From assembly GCF_048544455.1 (NCBI RefSeq), contig NC_133536.1, positions 198,775,325 to 198,839,324 on the forward strand: DNA of 64,000 nucleotides, read 5' to 3'. The translations under genes were made by a program, and so were the position numbers. The notes under the pieces were generated by a model that saw nothing but the letters and a program-made list of their open reading frames with translations, did no database searches and was not told the DNA's origin. Of the stretch, positions 11,524 through 24,092 are shown in pieces (the first letter of the stretch is position 1; every line of letters starts with the position of its first letter). The stretch comes from Silene latifolia. Its lineage: Eukaryota; Streptophyta; Magnoliopsida; Caryophyllales; Caryophyllaceae.

Positions 11524-14389
11524 CTAGGTTGAAATGCTATGGATGCGCCACATGTCAACCCAGCCTTAAATACAACCATTTATGACAATTTAGTCATTAA
11601 TTACATGCATTAATGTAACATGAATATCAATATCAACAATAATTTAATAAACTTATTTATTAGATTAAATTAAATAAATAATATAGCTAATTTTAAAAAT
11701 ATTTCAAGAAAAATTTCGAAACTGAAATTTTTAAATTTATAGCGAAAAATGCTTTCGTATGAGTATAATTTTCGTTAGAGTTATTAAAATATTAAACTCA
11801 ATTAATGTGTGTTCCCTATAGAATTGAAGTAAATAAATTATGTGTATTGCACAAAAAAGATCAAATGTTATGAAATGTTTTTAAAACTTCATTTTTTAAT
11901 TTAAATGCATGTATACAGTACAATACAAACAATCTTATATATCTTATCTTATCTTATATTTATATATATAATTGGGTTGAAAAAGTATAGATTTAACATG
12001 TGACATTTACCTTTTTTTTCCCCTTACATTTCCTAAATGTTATACTGACAGTTTTTTAATATGATTATATTATTTTCATGCTCCCATGATAGATAATAGA
12101 ATTTGAATTCAATCATTAGTCAACGATACGTGTATGAATATCTATGCAATTCTATGTATGCTTCCCCAAAAAAATCAAATAGGGAGTAAATTAAATTTCC
12201 AAGAGTTATTAGTACATAAAACAAGGTGTATGCATGTGGACTCTATAGATTTTAGAGTATTCAACGCCTCATAGTCTTATACTGGTTTGTACACATTCAA
12301 TGTTTGGTGTATTTTTTCTCAAAGCATTCACCCTATAAATTTATAGAATTCTTTAATTCTACCCTACACACCATCTTAAAACACTTTAATTTCTTCTTCA
12401 CACTTTCAAAAGATAAGCTATATAAAAATTTGAGAAAATTTTCAACTGCTCTGTTTACAAACATAAAAGATACGCTCTATTTGGAAGATCGGTGAGAGGT
12501 CAAGTATCAATACTTTGGGATGTTGTGGAACGAAATGATAACACACTCATGTTTTTGTCGAATGGAAAAAAGGTTATGCGGTATAGGTAGGTACATATAA
12601 AAGAAAGAAATAAGGAGTGTAGATAATTTTTACAGTAACACAATGAAGCCGTGCTCCTAATTCATTTTAAATGAATTTTGTTTCAGAATACAAAAATAAT
12701 TTGCATAAGTTTTGGCAAGTAATAATAAGGTAACAAACCTTCCTTGAATTACGATAGTGCGAGTATAAGAGATGGAAGGGTATATCCTACGTCAACAAGT
12801 GAAAGGAGTTCTGGGGTGATTAAGATTGCAATTAGCGAGAACAGTAGAGTTCAAAGGCGAGATTAGTTGTTTAAAAGATGATGTGGTAAAGTATAAGATA
12901 CAAAGGCTATGTTCTTGATTTTTTTTTTTGATATGGTAGCGTTAGGGAGATGTACTATTGTTATTATTCCAGTGGTCTATATGTTGGTTAATAGTTGCTA
13001 TTAGTATCCTTGCACAAGTTGGTTTTAGTTTAGATTTAATTATGATAAGATTTGTTTATAATAAATCATAAGAAATAAGCTAGAACAATTATATAATCAT
13101 GAGAATGAGTTGACCATCATTTTATAATTTATGTTGAAAATATTCTTATTCGTCGGAATTATTAATTTAACTTTATTTTTCTTTGTAAGTGGTATTTTAG
13201 TCAAATCAAGATAAATATATGATTGAGACATAGGAGTCAAGGAGGTATCTAGATGACATTATTAGAGTATTTAAAATGTCTTAGTTTAATATTTTTCCCG
13301 TAAAAATAATGTAAAACGAGATGATGCATGTATAAATGTTGGCTTGAAGGGTCGGTTTCAAATATTGTGTACATAGTAAGTTCATTGGAATGATGCACTA
13401 GCAATCAATTGTTCGAAAATAAATGATTTGCAAGTCATAACATTTTGTCATATTAATATTCTTTTCGTCTCAGTTATTTGTTTATCTTTTATATTATTTG
13501 TAAGGGTGTTTTTAACAGTTCAACACTTTCTAAAATTAGGAACAATGAATTTTAAACAGTTTAACTTACACAAATGATTATGAATATTTTGAACAATTCA
13601 ACATTTTAACAATTAATTAGCCTTTTTAGAATATAAAAATATGTTGTATTTATTTATTTTTGATAAATTTAATAAATTTATAATTAGTTAAATTGAGAAG
13701 TTGGGTATTTATATTGCGCAGTAGCCTCATGACATATCGAACCTTATGTGCAATATAATAGAAAATGATTTATTAATTACTATATAAATACAAAAAAAAT
13801 GAAGTTTATTTTTATGCAAGTAATTTGAAAAAAATGGAAAGATGCAGTTTTATACTTTATCATGTTCTAATAATTTAAAATATATTTGTAAGTAAAAATA
13901 GGAATAACAATAATATTATAGAATACAACAAGTTATAAAAATAATGTTTTAAGTTAAAGATACATATCTCATATACAAAAAGAACAAAGTTGTTTTTGAG
14001 AAAATATATACAATTAGGTATTTAGTAAAGTAAGTCGAATGTAAAAATAAATTCTCATTTTAATAATTTAGAAATTACAAGTTTTAAGTTAAAGATACAT
14101 ATCTCATCTTCCTAGTGTTATTCTAAAGCTATTTTTTTATGAGCCGTCCTTGCTAAACAAATATCATATATCGACTTGGCAAACGGGTTAGTCAGGTCTG
14201 GCCAGGCATGTCACATTTTCTATTTTTCTTGTTAGTTCGGACCAGATTGAGGTCTTTCAAATGTCGGGTTTGTTGGTCGAGTCATTTTTGACTCAAGTGG
14301 GCGGGTTATTTTAGGCCCGGTCATTTTCAAATCAAGGATTTTTTTTTTGACCTATCCCTATCCTGCAACATTTAAAGTGATGTGTGACG
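11523..14389. other. AT-rich intergenic spacer, no gene recognised
   Basis: Mostly A/T with short poly-A/T runs and no ORF that looks like a conserved protein. A short tract at about 13,960-14,107 repeats AAGTTAAAGATACATATCTC. The region looks like decayed repeat sequence. Confidence 0.5.
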
Positions 14390-15530
14390 TATCAGTTTCG
14401 TGTGTATGCAACTTGTATTAAATATGGCTTCACAGCGCATTTTCGCGACTGCATTATGAAGGCTTTCTAGGTCATGTCCGCTACTAGTCCAGTGAGGTGT
14501 AGAATGTGACTCATGTTAGTCGTAAATTGCAGTAACAATGAGAAAGATTAGAGATAACCGATTTGTAGTGACGTGGTATGAGAGCCACTGCCTTGAAAAC
14601 TATATTCCTGTACGACCGTGGTGACGATCAGCAGATGACCGGTAGTTCCCCAAAAATTTACACTACTGCACTCAGGCACGCCCACTCAAGATTGAGAGCA
14701 TTGGAACGACATAATTTTCTTTACCCAGAAATTATATAGAAGAAAAATAAGACGAGAAGAAGAGAAGAGTGTTGTGTATATTCTGAAGTGAAAGGCAGGT
14801 CCTTTTATAGGAGAAATGGAGCAGGAGAGGAGCCAAAAATGTCTCCACATTTGACGATTCGGTTTTACTATGCACCTGGGCTCTGGCCCAAAAAAATAGG
14901 CGCAGCCCGCCGCAGACGATTGCCAAATCCCAAATCACGAATCTGGATCCGGGCCGAGCTGAAGTAAGCATCTCGCAAGGCTTCCACAAAAAGATCCCAT
15001 GACCCACTAGTGATATGGTATGAGAAGGGTCGTTATATAAACACAAGAAACAAGCCTTTCACTACCAATGTGGGACAAATGAAAAATACTCAAGGCATAA
15101 AAAAGCCCCTATTTTCCAACAACTCAAAATATACTCTGTCGGGGCGAGATATGGTGTTTGGCAGCCGCCTATATCACAAAAAAACCTGAAAGTATAGATT
15201 GAGAAAGGAGAAGGAGAAGTAACCTCGTGTAAGGCTTCTACACAATTTCCAGTTTACGCAAAGAGAAAACATTGTAAATTTTCAATTAATTATGGTTGTA
15301 GTAAGCAACACAATTTTTTTTTTTTTAATTTCATTGTACTTTTGTGTGTATGCTACTCGTATTAAATATGGCTTCACAGATCATTTTGCGGCGGAATTAT
15401 GAAGACTGTGAAGCCTACCTTGGCCATGTACGCTACTTGTTCATTGTTACCGTGTTTTTTTTTTTTACAATCTTCCATGGCCGATGAGTGGTTCATTCAG
15501 TGAGGCGTATCTAGAATGTGTCGACAATTC
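14390..15530. repeat. Direct repeats flanking an LTR-like segment
   Basis: The segment at about 14,397-14,530 (TATTAAATATGGCTTCACAG, then CATGTCCGCTACT, then CAGTGAGGTGTAGAATGTG) recurs at about 15,342-15,525 (same first motif, then CATGTACGCTACTTG, then CAGTGAGGCGTATCTAGAATGTG). The intervening 0.8 kb contains the Copia-like LTR. The repeats could be a duplicated 3' flank of the F-box gene at 15,625. Confidence 0.5.
14590..15121 (-). mobile_element. Copia-like LTR (solo or partial), minus strand
   Basis: On the minus strand it begins at 15,121 with TGTTGGAAAATAGGGGC, passes TGTCCCACATTGGTAG and a TATA-like TTATATAA (about 15,035), then a second TATA (CTATAAAAGG at about 14,803-14,812). TGTTGG starts are typical of Copia and TRIM/LARD LTRs. 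The distal end is uncertain and no Copia protein is present, so a solo LTR or non-autonomous remnant is most likely. Confidence 0.4.
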
Positions 15531-15624
15531 TAATGGATCTGTAGAGAGGCATAGAGCGGCAAGCCTACTTCGGACCATAAATAAATAACTTAAAGCAAAC
15601 ATCTCAATATTAGTAAAAAAAAAC

Positions 15625-16845
15625 TTATTTAATAATATCATACTTGAGACAATCAATAACATCAAGTTGAGGAATAAAAAAGGTGGGTGGGCAAAATATA
15701 GAGCGTGAATCAACGCCGTGGTAAAATTGTCGTATTACTTTACCACACTTGATGTCATATACACCCATATCATGTCCTCCACCCTCCGACACCAATTCCC
15801 AAAATTCGCTTTCGTCATCCGTGAAGTATATGCAATTACGTTGCAAACATTTGTCATGTGCCAACGAAGTAGACATAGAAGCGTTATGACCTACAACTAA
15901 GGCTATATCACCCAAATCTTTAATGTATTCCCAATTTTTCTCTTTAAGATTAAGTTTGTACACTTGGAAATTGATTGTTCGATAAACAATATCATAATTG
16001 TAATCTTCATTATCTTCATTCATCACATGTTCCTTGTATCGTAGCACCATGAGGAGATCGGTACCTGATTGTATCAAATATACTATTCTTATGTATACAT
16101 ACGGCGGCTCCTTGAAAATCTCATGACTACCAGGAGAATAATCCATTGGTTTAATCGCTTCCAGACCGTAGAATTCTTTAACTTTCCAATATGCAATTGC
16201 TCCATCATCATATACAACATATACATGATCAGCCATAGCCACAACATCTAGAATCTTAGTACATGTTTCCTTGATCAATATATCAGTCCACAATTGATCT
16301 CCTTGCCTAGCAAAAGATATGTAATTGTTGGACTGATGAATTATCATAATAACAAACTCATGAGACACTTTAAGCACAATGAGCCTTGTCAAAAAGTACC
16401 GCAAAAGCCAATCATTATAGTCAACGAAATATTCGGCATTAGTTTTATGTAAGTTTACTATGATTTTCAAAGATGGAAAACTAATATTTGCTTTGGTGAT
16501 TGGATTAATCAATTGAACGGTGTGATCACTTTTAGCGACTGCAACCCAACCATAAGACGAACCCCAGCACCTTGCTCCAAACGTTTCTGGGAGGATCGAG
16601 CTATAACACTTGTTATTGTTAAGATTAAACAACTTTCGAACGCAATTTGGATTATCTTTGGTGTTTTCGGCAAGTAAAAGCCAGGGTAGTGCTGTTGCAG
16701 TCCTCCATTGGTGCTTAATTGTGGACGAAGCACAATTCCAGGACCGACAAACCGTAGAAAAATAAATAACATCTTCCAAGGATTTCAACTTGAATGCAAT
16801 GACACCAAGGAGATCCAGAGGTAATGCAGACCAATCTGCCGCCAT
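15625..16845 (-). CDS. F-box/DUF295 protein, intact
   Basis: Single-exon 406-residue protein, the usual length for plant F-box/DUF295 proteins. An F-box lies at about residues 6-42 (LPLDLLGVIAFKLKSLEDVI...STVCRSW). The DUF295 beta-propeller-like region follows to the C-terminus, with YGWVAVAKSDHTVQLINPIT, VYVVYDDGAIAYW and GHDMGVYDIKCGKVIRQFYH. F-box proteins act as substrate receptors of SCF ubiquitin ligases through SKP1; the substrate is unknown. The ATG at 16,845 is chosen because paralogues start at the same MAADWS. This is the only unbroken member of five related copies here (26.0-27.1, 31.4-32.1, 44.9-45.9 and 56.7-57.2 kb are damaged). Confidence 0.9.
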   Translation of the reverse strand: MAADWSALPLDLLGVIAFKLKSLEDVIYFSTVCRSWNCASSTIKHQWRTATALPWLLLAENTKDNPNCVRKLFNLNNNKCYSSILPETFGARCWGSSYGWVAVAKSDHTVQLINPITKANISFPSLKIIVNLHKTNAEYFVDYNDWLLRYFLTRLIVLKVSHEFVIMIIHQSNNYISFARQGDQLWTDILIKETCTKILDVVAMADHVYVVYDDGAIAYWKVKEFYGLEAIKPMDYSPGSHEIFKEPPYVYIRIVYLIQSGTDLLMVLRYKEHVMNEDNEDYNYDIVYRTINFQVYKLNLKEKNWEYIKDLGDIALVVGHNASMSTSLAHDKCLQRNCIYFTDDESEFWELVSEGGGHDMGVYDIKCGKVIRQFYHGVDSRSIFCPPTFFIPQLDVIDCLKYDIIK

Positions 16846-17216
16846 TGGAGGTTAATACTCCGTAATTGGTATGGTGTTCTAAGTTCAGACCTAAAAAATC
16901 CACCGTAATTGGTATGGTTTCTAAATTAAATTTGTAAGTAAGAAAATATGAGTTGAGAATTTGGGATAAGAAATAAGATACGTATATATTTCTACTAGTA
17001 GATATTTTAGATTTCCATACTACCAAGGTATTTTATTTGTTTCCAAATATTTAGTCGGAAATCATGTCGTTATTACTAAATTTTTAATCGATCTATAAAT
17101 TTAATTGTTTAATTTCTGTAATATTTTAATTCACTAATCAATACCGAGTAGTTGCTACTTAATTTATTAGAATAGAAATTAGAAATTTTCCTAAAAAGAA
17201 CATGGAAACCGATCAT

Positions 17217-17405
17217 GGGTTTTTCTAACATGTGCCCTAGAGCACATGATAAGAAGCTAGTAGGGAATGGTTTTTAACATTATATCATTAATTATGGTAA
17301 ATATGAGTTTCAACTCTAATTTGTCATGATATATTCCCAACAAACTTTTCCTAATTAGCTTATTATCATCATATCATGTGCCCTAAGGGCACATGTTAGA
17401 AAATC
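17217..17405. mobile_element. MITE with palindromic long TIRs (same family as 57,354)
   Basis: Left end GGGTTTTTCTAACATGTGCC and right end GGGCACATGTTAGAAAA are inverted, each TIR itself holding the small palindrome GTGCCCTAGAGCAC or GTGCCCTAAGGGCAC. The probable 9-bp target duplications ACCGATCAT (left) and TCCGATCCT (right, now at 18,308-18,316) are imperfect; the right one was pushed away by a later insertion. The 9-bp length suggests a Mutator-like (MULE) origin. Confidence 0.65.
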
Positions 17406-18298
17406 AGTTCTAAGATTATACAACTGTATGTACAATGCTATTGTACATCTAAGGATATTTTAGTCTCAAATACTTTTACAAAAAAACAAAATTAACTTAA
17501 TCCAATTTTCAATTCAATCCCCCTTCTCTCCTCTGACTGCTTCCATATTTTTACATTAGCTCCTATTCTTATTACATTAGCTCGTATTCTTTTCTGCTCT
17601 TATTTTAAAGCTCTTAATCCTTTTAAGCTTGTATTCTTTTTACATTAGCTCGTATGCTTATCTTAATAGCTCGTATTATTATGTGCTCGTATTTTAAAGC
17701 TCTTGATCCTTTTGAGCTCGTATTTTTTTTTTTACATTAGCTCATATTCTTATCTTAATAACTCATATTCTTATCTTAATAGCTCATATTCTTATGTGCT
17801 CGTATTTTAAAGCTCTTCATCATTTTAAGCTCGTATTCTGTTTACATTAGCTCGTATTCTTATCTTAATAGCCCGTATTCTTATATACTCGTACTTTTTA
17901 ACTTGTATTCTTCTAATAATAGTTCGTATAATTGATATAGAAATTTACCTCAGAGTATTGTTAGATCCATTTTTCCTTCTTGATGATGATGTAAATTGCT
18001 TCTCGTTCAACAAAATATTGTTAGATGCGTGTTTTTCCTCCTTGATTATGATGCTAATTGCTTCCCTTTCATCATATTAGAATCAGAATTACGGAAAAGA
18101 AAGGTTTGTCGGCTGTCGTTTAAGATAAATTTAGTGAAAAGAAAGAGGATGGATTGTCGATTGGAGAGAAATCAGAATTAGGGAAAAAAGGAATTGTGTA
18201 TAATTTTTTCTTTCATTGGGCCTAATTAGTTTAATATTTAATATATATGGGCCTGTTGTACAATGCCACTGTACAACAGGTTGTAGGATTTTATTTGT
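17406..18298. mobile_element. MULE-like non-autonomous element inserted in the MITE edge
   Basis: Flanked by an exact 11-bp direct repeat GTTAGAAAATC (17,395-17,405 and 18,299-18,309), in the size range of MULE target duplications. The ends are about 44-bp inverted repeats at roughly 70% identity sharing TACAAC, TGTACA and ATTGTACA. The interior is a minisatellite plus AT-rich filler with no transposase. Confidence 0.6.
17560..17935 (+). repeat. Minisatellite of AGCTCGTATTCTT-type units
   Basis: TTAGCTCGTATTCTTATC, ATAGCTCGTATTCTTATGTG and TTTTAAAGCTCTTAATCC segments alternate about four times with a higher-order period of roughly 90-110 bp. This is internal to the MULE-like element. Confidence 0.7.
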
Positions 18299-18345
18299 GT
18301 TAGAAAATCCGATCCTAATATAAGTGAAAAATTAAATTTAACTTA

Positions 18346-19070
18346 GGCTCTGTTTGGCAACGAATTTCAGGTATCTGTTTTCATTGAAGTAGCTTTTTTG
18401 ACAAAAATTTCAGGTAGCTTATTTTTTCGAACGTGTTTGGCAAGTAGCATTTTATAGCAAAACAGGTATCTGAAATAAAGTGCTACATAGAATAACATTT
18501 GAGATTTCAGGTACCTGATTATATTTTGCCTACCTGTTTTACCCTTCGACTTTTTATATTAAATATTATTGTTTTTTATATTATGGTCTCGTATAAACTC
18601 AATTAAATAGTCTCTACGAAAATGAAAAACGTTTGTGATGATATTGCTACTTTAATTTGGGATGCAACTTGATTAATTTTTTATTTTATTTATGATTTTA
18701 TAGAAAACTTATTTTGTATCCATAAAGTACATTTTTAGATGATATACTGTTTAAGTTTTTATTTTATTTTATGAAATCCTGATATTTTAATTATTGTTTT
18801 CATCATTTTGAAACATGTTAGAAATTTGCGCAAATATAATGAAAAAAAGTACATTATAATTACTAACAACGCAAACGACAATAACAAAACAATAAAAATA
18901 AAAACATAAACGATAACAATAATAAGTCATGTCCTTTTACGTCATTTGACCAAATATCAACTACCATTTCAGCTAGTCTTCCAAACAGTTTTTATAAAAC
19001 TCAGGTACCTTTTCAGGTCATAAATTTCAACTACCTTTTCAGGTTTCAGCTAGTTTTACCAAACGGAGCC
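18346..19070. mobile_element. PIF/Harbinger-type MITE
   Basis: Terminal inverted repeat GGCTCTGTTTGG on the left and CCAAACGGAGCC on the right with a TTA target duplication on both sides. Subterminal TTTCAGGTA(C/T)CTG motifs repeat near both ends. 725 bp, no ORF. Confidence 0.75.
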
Positions 19071-19294
19071 TTAGCACTAACCAAATTTAACTGGTGTGAA
19101 TGACAAGGGTTCCCATCTCTTAAATAAAATAGTCAGATGTTCGATGAGATGGTCACTCCTCATCAACGCCAAAATAAATAGATAAAGAAAAATGTGTTGG
19201 ATTAAGTAAAATAATGTGTAGGATTTAGCAATTGCGATTGGTATGTTTTCATAGCAAAGAAAAAGAAAAAGACGAAAACAATAGAAAGTATTAA

Positions 19295-19759
19295 GGGTGT
19301 GTTTGTTTCAACTCATAAAGGCATGAGGTATGAGTTTGGAACGAGCCAAACTCATACCAAGTGTTTGTTTTGCAAAAATAGGAGTTTTATATCCATACCT
19401 CAAACCCACGAGGTATGGGTTTCTCATATCCAGGATGTGGGTATGAGATTGATACCTATGAGTATCAAATAATAAAACCAAAAACCATGAAAAAAAAACT
19501 TATATGGAACATTATAAATGAAATTTTTTTAACATTTATTTGATCAAATCTTCATTTTCATGATTTTTTAGTATCAAATATAATTATTTTTAATGTTGTA
19601 TTTTAGATTTTTTTAACTTTGGCGAAGTTCGATCTCATTCAACCCAAAAATTGAAACAAACACATAGAATGAGGAATCAATTTCCAAAGTTCAAACCCAT
19701 ACCATCCGGATATGATTCCTGATTCCAAACTTATACCCACGCGCGTATCAAACGCCCCC
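19295..19759. mobile_element. PIF/Harbinger-type MITE
   Basis: Left end GGGTGTGTTTG and right end CAAACGCCCCC, TAA target duplication on both sides, 465 bp. Internal ACCTCAAACCCACGAGGTAT and related inverted segments; no coding capacity. Confidence 0.7.
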
Positions 19760-19895
19760 TAAACAGAACAATCAAGTTTAAGTTTGACCCGATTATTTTC
19801 AACTTTTCCTATCTTCCTTCAAACACACCGATTACATCCAAGGTTTGCTCTTCTTCTTTTCTTCTCGTTTCTCTGTTTGTAGTTTTTTTTTTATA

Positions 19896-20345
19896 CTAGT
19901 TGTTGCTCTGCGCCCTACCGGGCGCAGTGCCCCAATTTGGTCGAGATTGTTGGTTTGCCCACTGGGTAATACCGTAGAGCAAATGGGATAATTAAGGTTA
20001 ACATTCACACTGATTTGTGCGGCAAACGGGATAGCACTATTGTGTACAACATACTCCATGTAAACCGAATGTTAAATAGTTCCTAGACCGGTCTTTCATT
20101 TGGGTTAAAAATTTATATGACCCTAAAAGCAGATATCACGGGAAAAATTGTCATTGCGATTGAAGCTTGCGTAGTGCATGTTACGGTTAAAAGCAAATGA
20201 TCTAGGAAAAGGATGTGTGAGATCTACCACTCTTTGGACAATTTGAGCACTCACGGAATCTAAAACAAATACATTGTCGAGTGCTGAAATATACACATCT
20301 GGACAGAAATGTATATAACCAAATAAAAAAAGATTTACATACTCA
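19896..20345 (-). mobile_element. Helitron 3' end, minus strand (5' end not found)
   Basis: On the minus strand the hairpin GCGCCCGGTAGGGCGC (19,910-19,925) is followed by a short spacer and CTAG at 19,896-19,899, then T. This is the Helitron 3' signature of hairpin plus CTRR next to a host T. The element extends rightward; it is bounded by the CACTA end at 20,346 at the latest. No protein coding was found. Confidence 0.5.
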
Positions 20346-20580
20346 CACTACTACATAAAAGGCCTAAGAAACTGGTTTATAAGTGGTCTCTAACTCACAA
20401 ATATCTTAGCCTAAGAGACCGGTTATTTAAAACGGTTTCTTTGGTAATATCAACGAAACCGGTCGTCACCAAAAACTGGTTTCTTTGATCATAAACCAAT
20501 TATTGGTCAAAACCGGTTTCTTTGATCCTATCTTTGAAACCAGTTGTGGACAAAAACCGGCCTCTTAAATTCTATTTAAA
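20346..20580 (+). mobile_element. CACTA (En/Spm) transposon end with subterminal repeats
   Basis: Starts with CACTACTACATAAAAGGCC, the CACTA terminal form, followed by at least six subterminal copies of (A)AACCGGT(T/C)TCTT in both orientations, as bound by CACTA transposases. I did not find a matching right end or a CACTA transposase, so this is an end of a non-autonomous or broken element. Confidence 0.65.
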
Positions 20581-22614
20581 AAAAATTACAATTCGAGAAA
20601 GGAACGACTTCCATAATTTTAATCAAAAATTACAATTATTATAATATTACGATTATCAATTACATCATCCATCAACTTTCAAAATCAACCAATCTTAAAG
20701 TTATATTCGGATATCATACAAACTAATCCGGGATTATAAACGCAGTAAATCTAGCGAAATTATAACTCTCGGAAGTTAACTTTGTAGCTCTAATCTGTAC
20801 CTAAACTCGAATTCATCAAGGCTCGCTCCCTGCACGTAGGAAAAATAACAACCAGTAAAAACTGAATTAATATAGAATGAAGGTTCACCAACAGAACATT
20901 GATACTTGTATGAAGGTGTAAATTGCTCAGAAAACAAGAGTATACAAACCATGAATATATAAGATCATACTAAATGTTACAAAGACCATGTAATGTAATT
21001 GCTATCTTGTAGGAATAAGACCAATATGTACTATGTAAATAATTGCAGCAAAGCAAGAGGCCTGATCACAATTGAGAGAAAATGTTCTTTACCATATCTT
21101 TGAACAACAATAGTTTGCTGCAATTCAAAATCAGATTGCCCAAGCACATATTACATAATCAAAATTATCATTGATAGAGAACCATATAGTTTGTTGCACA
21201 AACTAAATAATAATTCATTTGCGGAAAAATATGTTTTATCATATCAATGATAGAGAACCATATAGTTTGAAAGAAAATTAAATTTTGACAGCTATCCAAA
21301 TATCCAAAATAAATTTGACATTGATGTCGAGTATATAATCATATAGTGATGTTTTTAAACATCATATACGTGGTAGGAAGGTAATAATGGTAATTGAAAT
21401 GTGATCATGACATTGACTGAATGGGACGTTCACTATATGATTATATACTTGACAACCAACATTACCGTGTTTGGGCATTTATTAAGACTGGTTGACCGTG
21501 GATTATTGTTAAGCATTTCTGAGGATGACTACATCAAATCTTAAGCATTCAAAAATTCTGTTAAAAGTTTCTGCCAAGTATACTTATGACCATTGAATCG
21601 ATGTAAATTGACCAACTTGTGGGGTAGCCTGGAAACAAATCCAACCTACTTGTAAAATCCCTGAAGATGATCACAATGTTGATAGTCTACTAAAAGTAGC
21701 AATAGTCTACTTGTGGGGTAGCCAGGAAACACCTCTGTTTTTTTTAACGGCAGTACAATAAGTGATAAGGAGTCAAATGGGTGAAGGTGAGTATAAGGTG
21801 GAATAAATCTAGGGAGGGAACTCAGAAAAGAATATAAAAGAAATGAGATACAACAAAGAATTCAGGACATAGAACAAACAAATTCAAGATACGATGTCTC
21901 CGAAACATTTGAAACAAATTAAGTTGCGAATAAGAAGCCTTAAAAATCATTATGCATCATTATGCAGCTAAAATTGCTCCTAATGTCATCCTAATTTGTG
22001 ACAGGTGAGATGCCCTTGTTGGTGTCTTTTGTTAATGAGACAACACTGTTAGTGGAAAAGTACAGTTTAATGTAAAGGGAGTCCTGTTGTTGTTCAAGGC
22101 AACACTAAACAAGAGAGCAAACTTTAGGGACCTTTAAATTAGCTTGGTATGCGACTGGGCCATTGCTGACATGGGGGATGGGTCCTAAAACGGGACTCAA
22201 ACAATAATTAGCAGCGGTAATTCAACATGAGTAAAGTGAGTGCAAAAAAACACAAAGGAAAACAAAATTAAGATGGCGTACTGAATACATGGTTGTCGCC
22301 GTAGTCGTCTTTGCCATAGCCATCACAACAACTCCTATGTAAAATAACAAGAATTAGATCAAGAAATAGATATAGCTGGTCTGCTCAAGTCATCAAGCCT
22401 ACTCTATCAAACAACCGAAGAAAAAAAATTCCCTCCCAAGGGAAGAATTACAAACCGCTTGTCTGCGCGTGTTTGTGGAGTTAAACGCGAAAATAATGAA
22501 ATCAACAAAATTGGGGGGCTGAATAAACGACGAAACCAAATTTCATAATTAGCATTAGACGCAACTAATTAACCATGCGTAACAACGAAATGAATAAACA
22601 ACAAAATCAAACTG

Positions 22615-22990
22615 GAATATCAGTATAATACCCAAACAATAAAGATATTAAACTGAATAAACAATAATGGAAATCAAAATCGCTTTTAATAAAAAGGAGA
22701 AAATACCTTCGAGAGATTTTCATTAGAGTTGCTAGCTTTGTCCATAACAAGGTGTTTGAGCTTATGCTCCCTCTTCTCAAGCTTAGCTATCAAAGTGCAA
22801 TATCAGTATAATACCCAAACAATAAAGATATCAAACTGAATAAACAAGAATGGAAATCAAAATCGCTTTTAATAAAAAGGAGAAAATACCTTCGAGAGAT
22901 TTTTCACTAGAGTTGCTAGCTTTGTTGAGGAAGCTGGAGAGGTCCATAACAAGGTGTTTGAGCTGAGGCTCCCTCTTCTCAAGCCTAGCT
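22615..22990 (-). repeat. Tandem duplication (about 180 bp) carrying an exon-like segment
   Basis: Two adjacent copies (22,615-22,789 and 22,798-22,990) share TATCAGTATAATACCCAAAC and ACCTTCGAGAGATTTT. The second copy reads on the minus strand REPQLKHLVMDLSSFLNKAS followed by NSSEKSLEG up to a donor-like site. The first copy lacks about 21 bp of that segment (GAGGAAGCTGGAGAG and neighbours). The protein family is not recognised. Confidence 0.5.
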
Positions 22991-23695
22991 GGTGGGTTGA
23001 TTAGGCAGGGTTAGTAAAATGGTTTTTTAAGTGCATAATAAAAAATGCTTCTAGGTACTGAAATGCAATCTGACAATGACTCCAATAACTCCTAAGGAAA
23101 CAATCTCATGAAACGATTGTTGCAAAGGTGTGAGTGGGAGTGTGAGAGTAACAGAGGGCAAAGATGCCACATTGGAAACCAGGGGACTGGAAACACTGTT
23201 GGCCTATGTCCGCAAATTAACAAGATGTTGTCGCAGGAATAGAAGAAAGGCGTCAATGGAAATAACAATCCAATTATAAAGGCACCTGAACAAACCAGTC
23301 TAAATTAGGCTAATGAAATCAGCACCAATTTTTCAGGCAATGCTAGTGCAACTGCGATTGTGAACCTCAAAGTGGCGCCAAGCTCAAATCATGGCCAGCC
23401 CTATAGCTGCACCGAAACAGCAATGCTCGGCACCTCTAAATTCAAACCGAGAGAACCATATCGAAATAATATTCATCACGAAGAAGGGAAAACATAACAA
23501 CTGACTGTAAACCAGGCGCAAAAGTATAAACCAACACCGACTTCATCAGCAGTAGCAAGTCGCTGATTAACGGCTTAAAGACAATTTTGACCCAAAAAAA
23601 TTATAGTGTCAAGACAATTTTAGGCCATCAGCAGTACCAAGTCGCTGATTAACGGCTTATTCCTATCCCTAGTTTTAAAAATAATATCATAGTAT

Positions 23696-23962
23696 ATGTG
23701 TTATAGATACACATTAAAGCGGCTTATCCTTAAACATGTCAGAAACACCAATAGTAATCACCGCATCAGGAGTTTTAGTGCCGCCCCCAAAGACCCAATA
23801 ACCCTCCCACCTATCGAGAGCTCTTCAAGCACGCCCCCTCCCGATCCCCAAACTAATATTCAGCGACACCAACCGTTCTTATCATCCCTCAAGGCCAAGC
23901 AAACTCCATCAACACCCCAATATCCCTCCACAACTAAAATCTATTTACTACATAAGCCATAG
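23696..23962 (+). other. Small ORF of uncertain status (88 aa)
   Basis: Basic N-terminus with RIRSFSAAPKDP, then a Pro/Ser/Thr-rich stretch. The start resembles an organelle-targeted protein, but there is no recognised domain and no supporting neighbour. It may be a captured first exon or chance. Confidence 0.15.
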
Positions 23963-24092
23963 GATTAGTAACAGAAAGGGCAAAAGATAAGGAAGCAATA
24001 TGGAAGAGAGACATGATGAGTTCAACAAAAGTTCGATGTGAAAATCAAACTATACAACAAACCATTCAATTGACTTCCTCGTATCGCCATAC

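Noticed and set aside
14500-14620. tRNA-Met primer-binding-like site (GGTATGAGAGCC)
   Set aside because: It is on the strand opposite to the adjacent LTR and lacks the exact TGGTATCAGAGC form; treated as chance.
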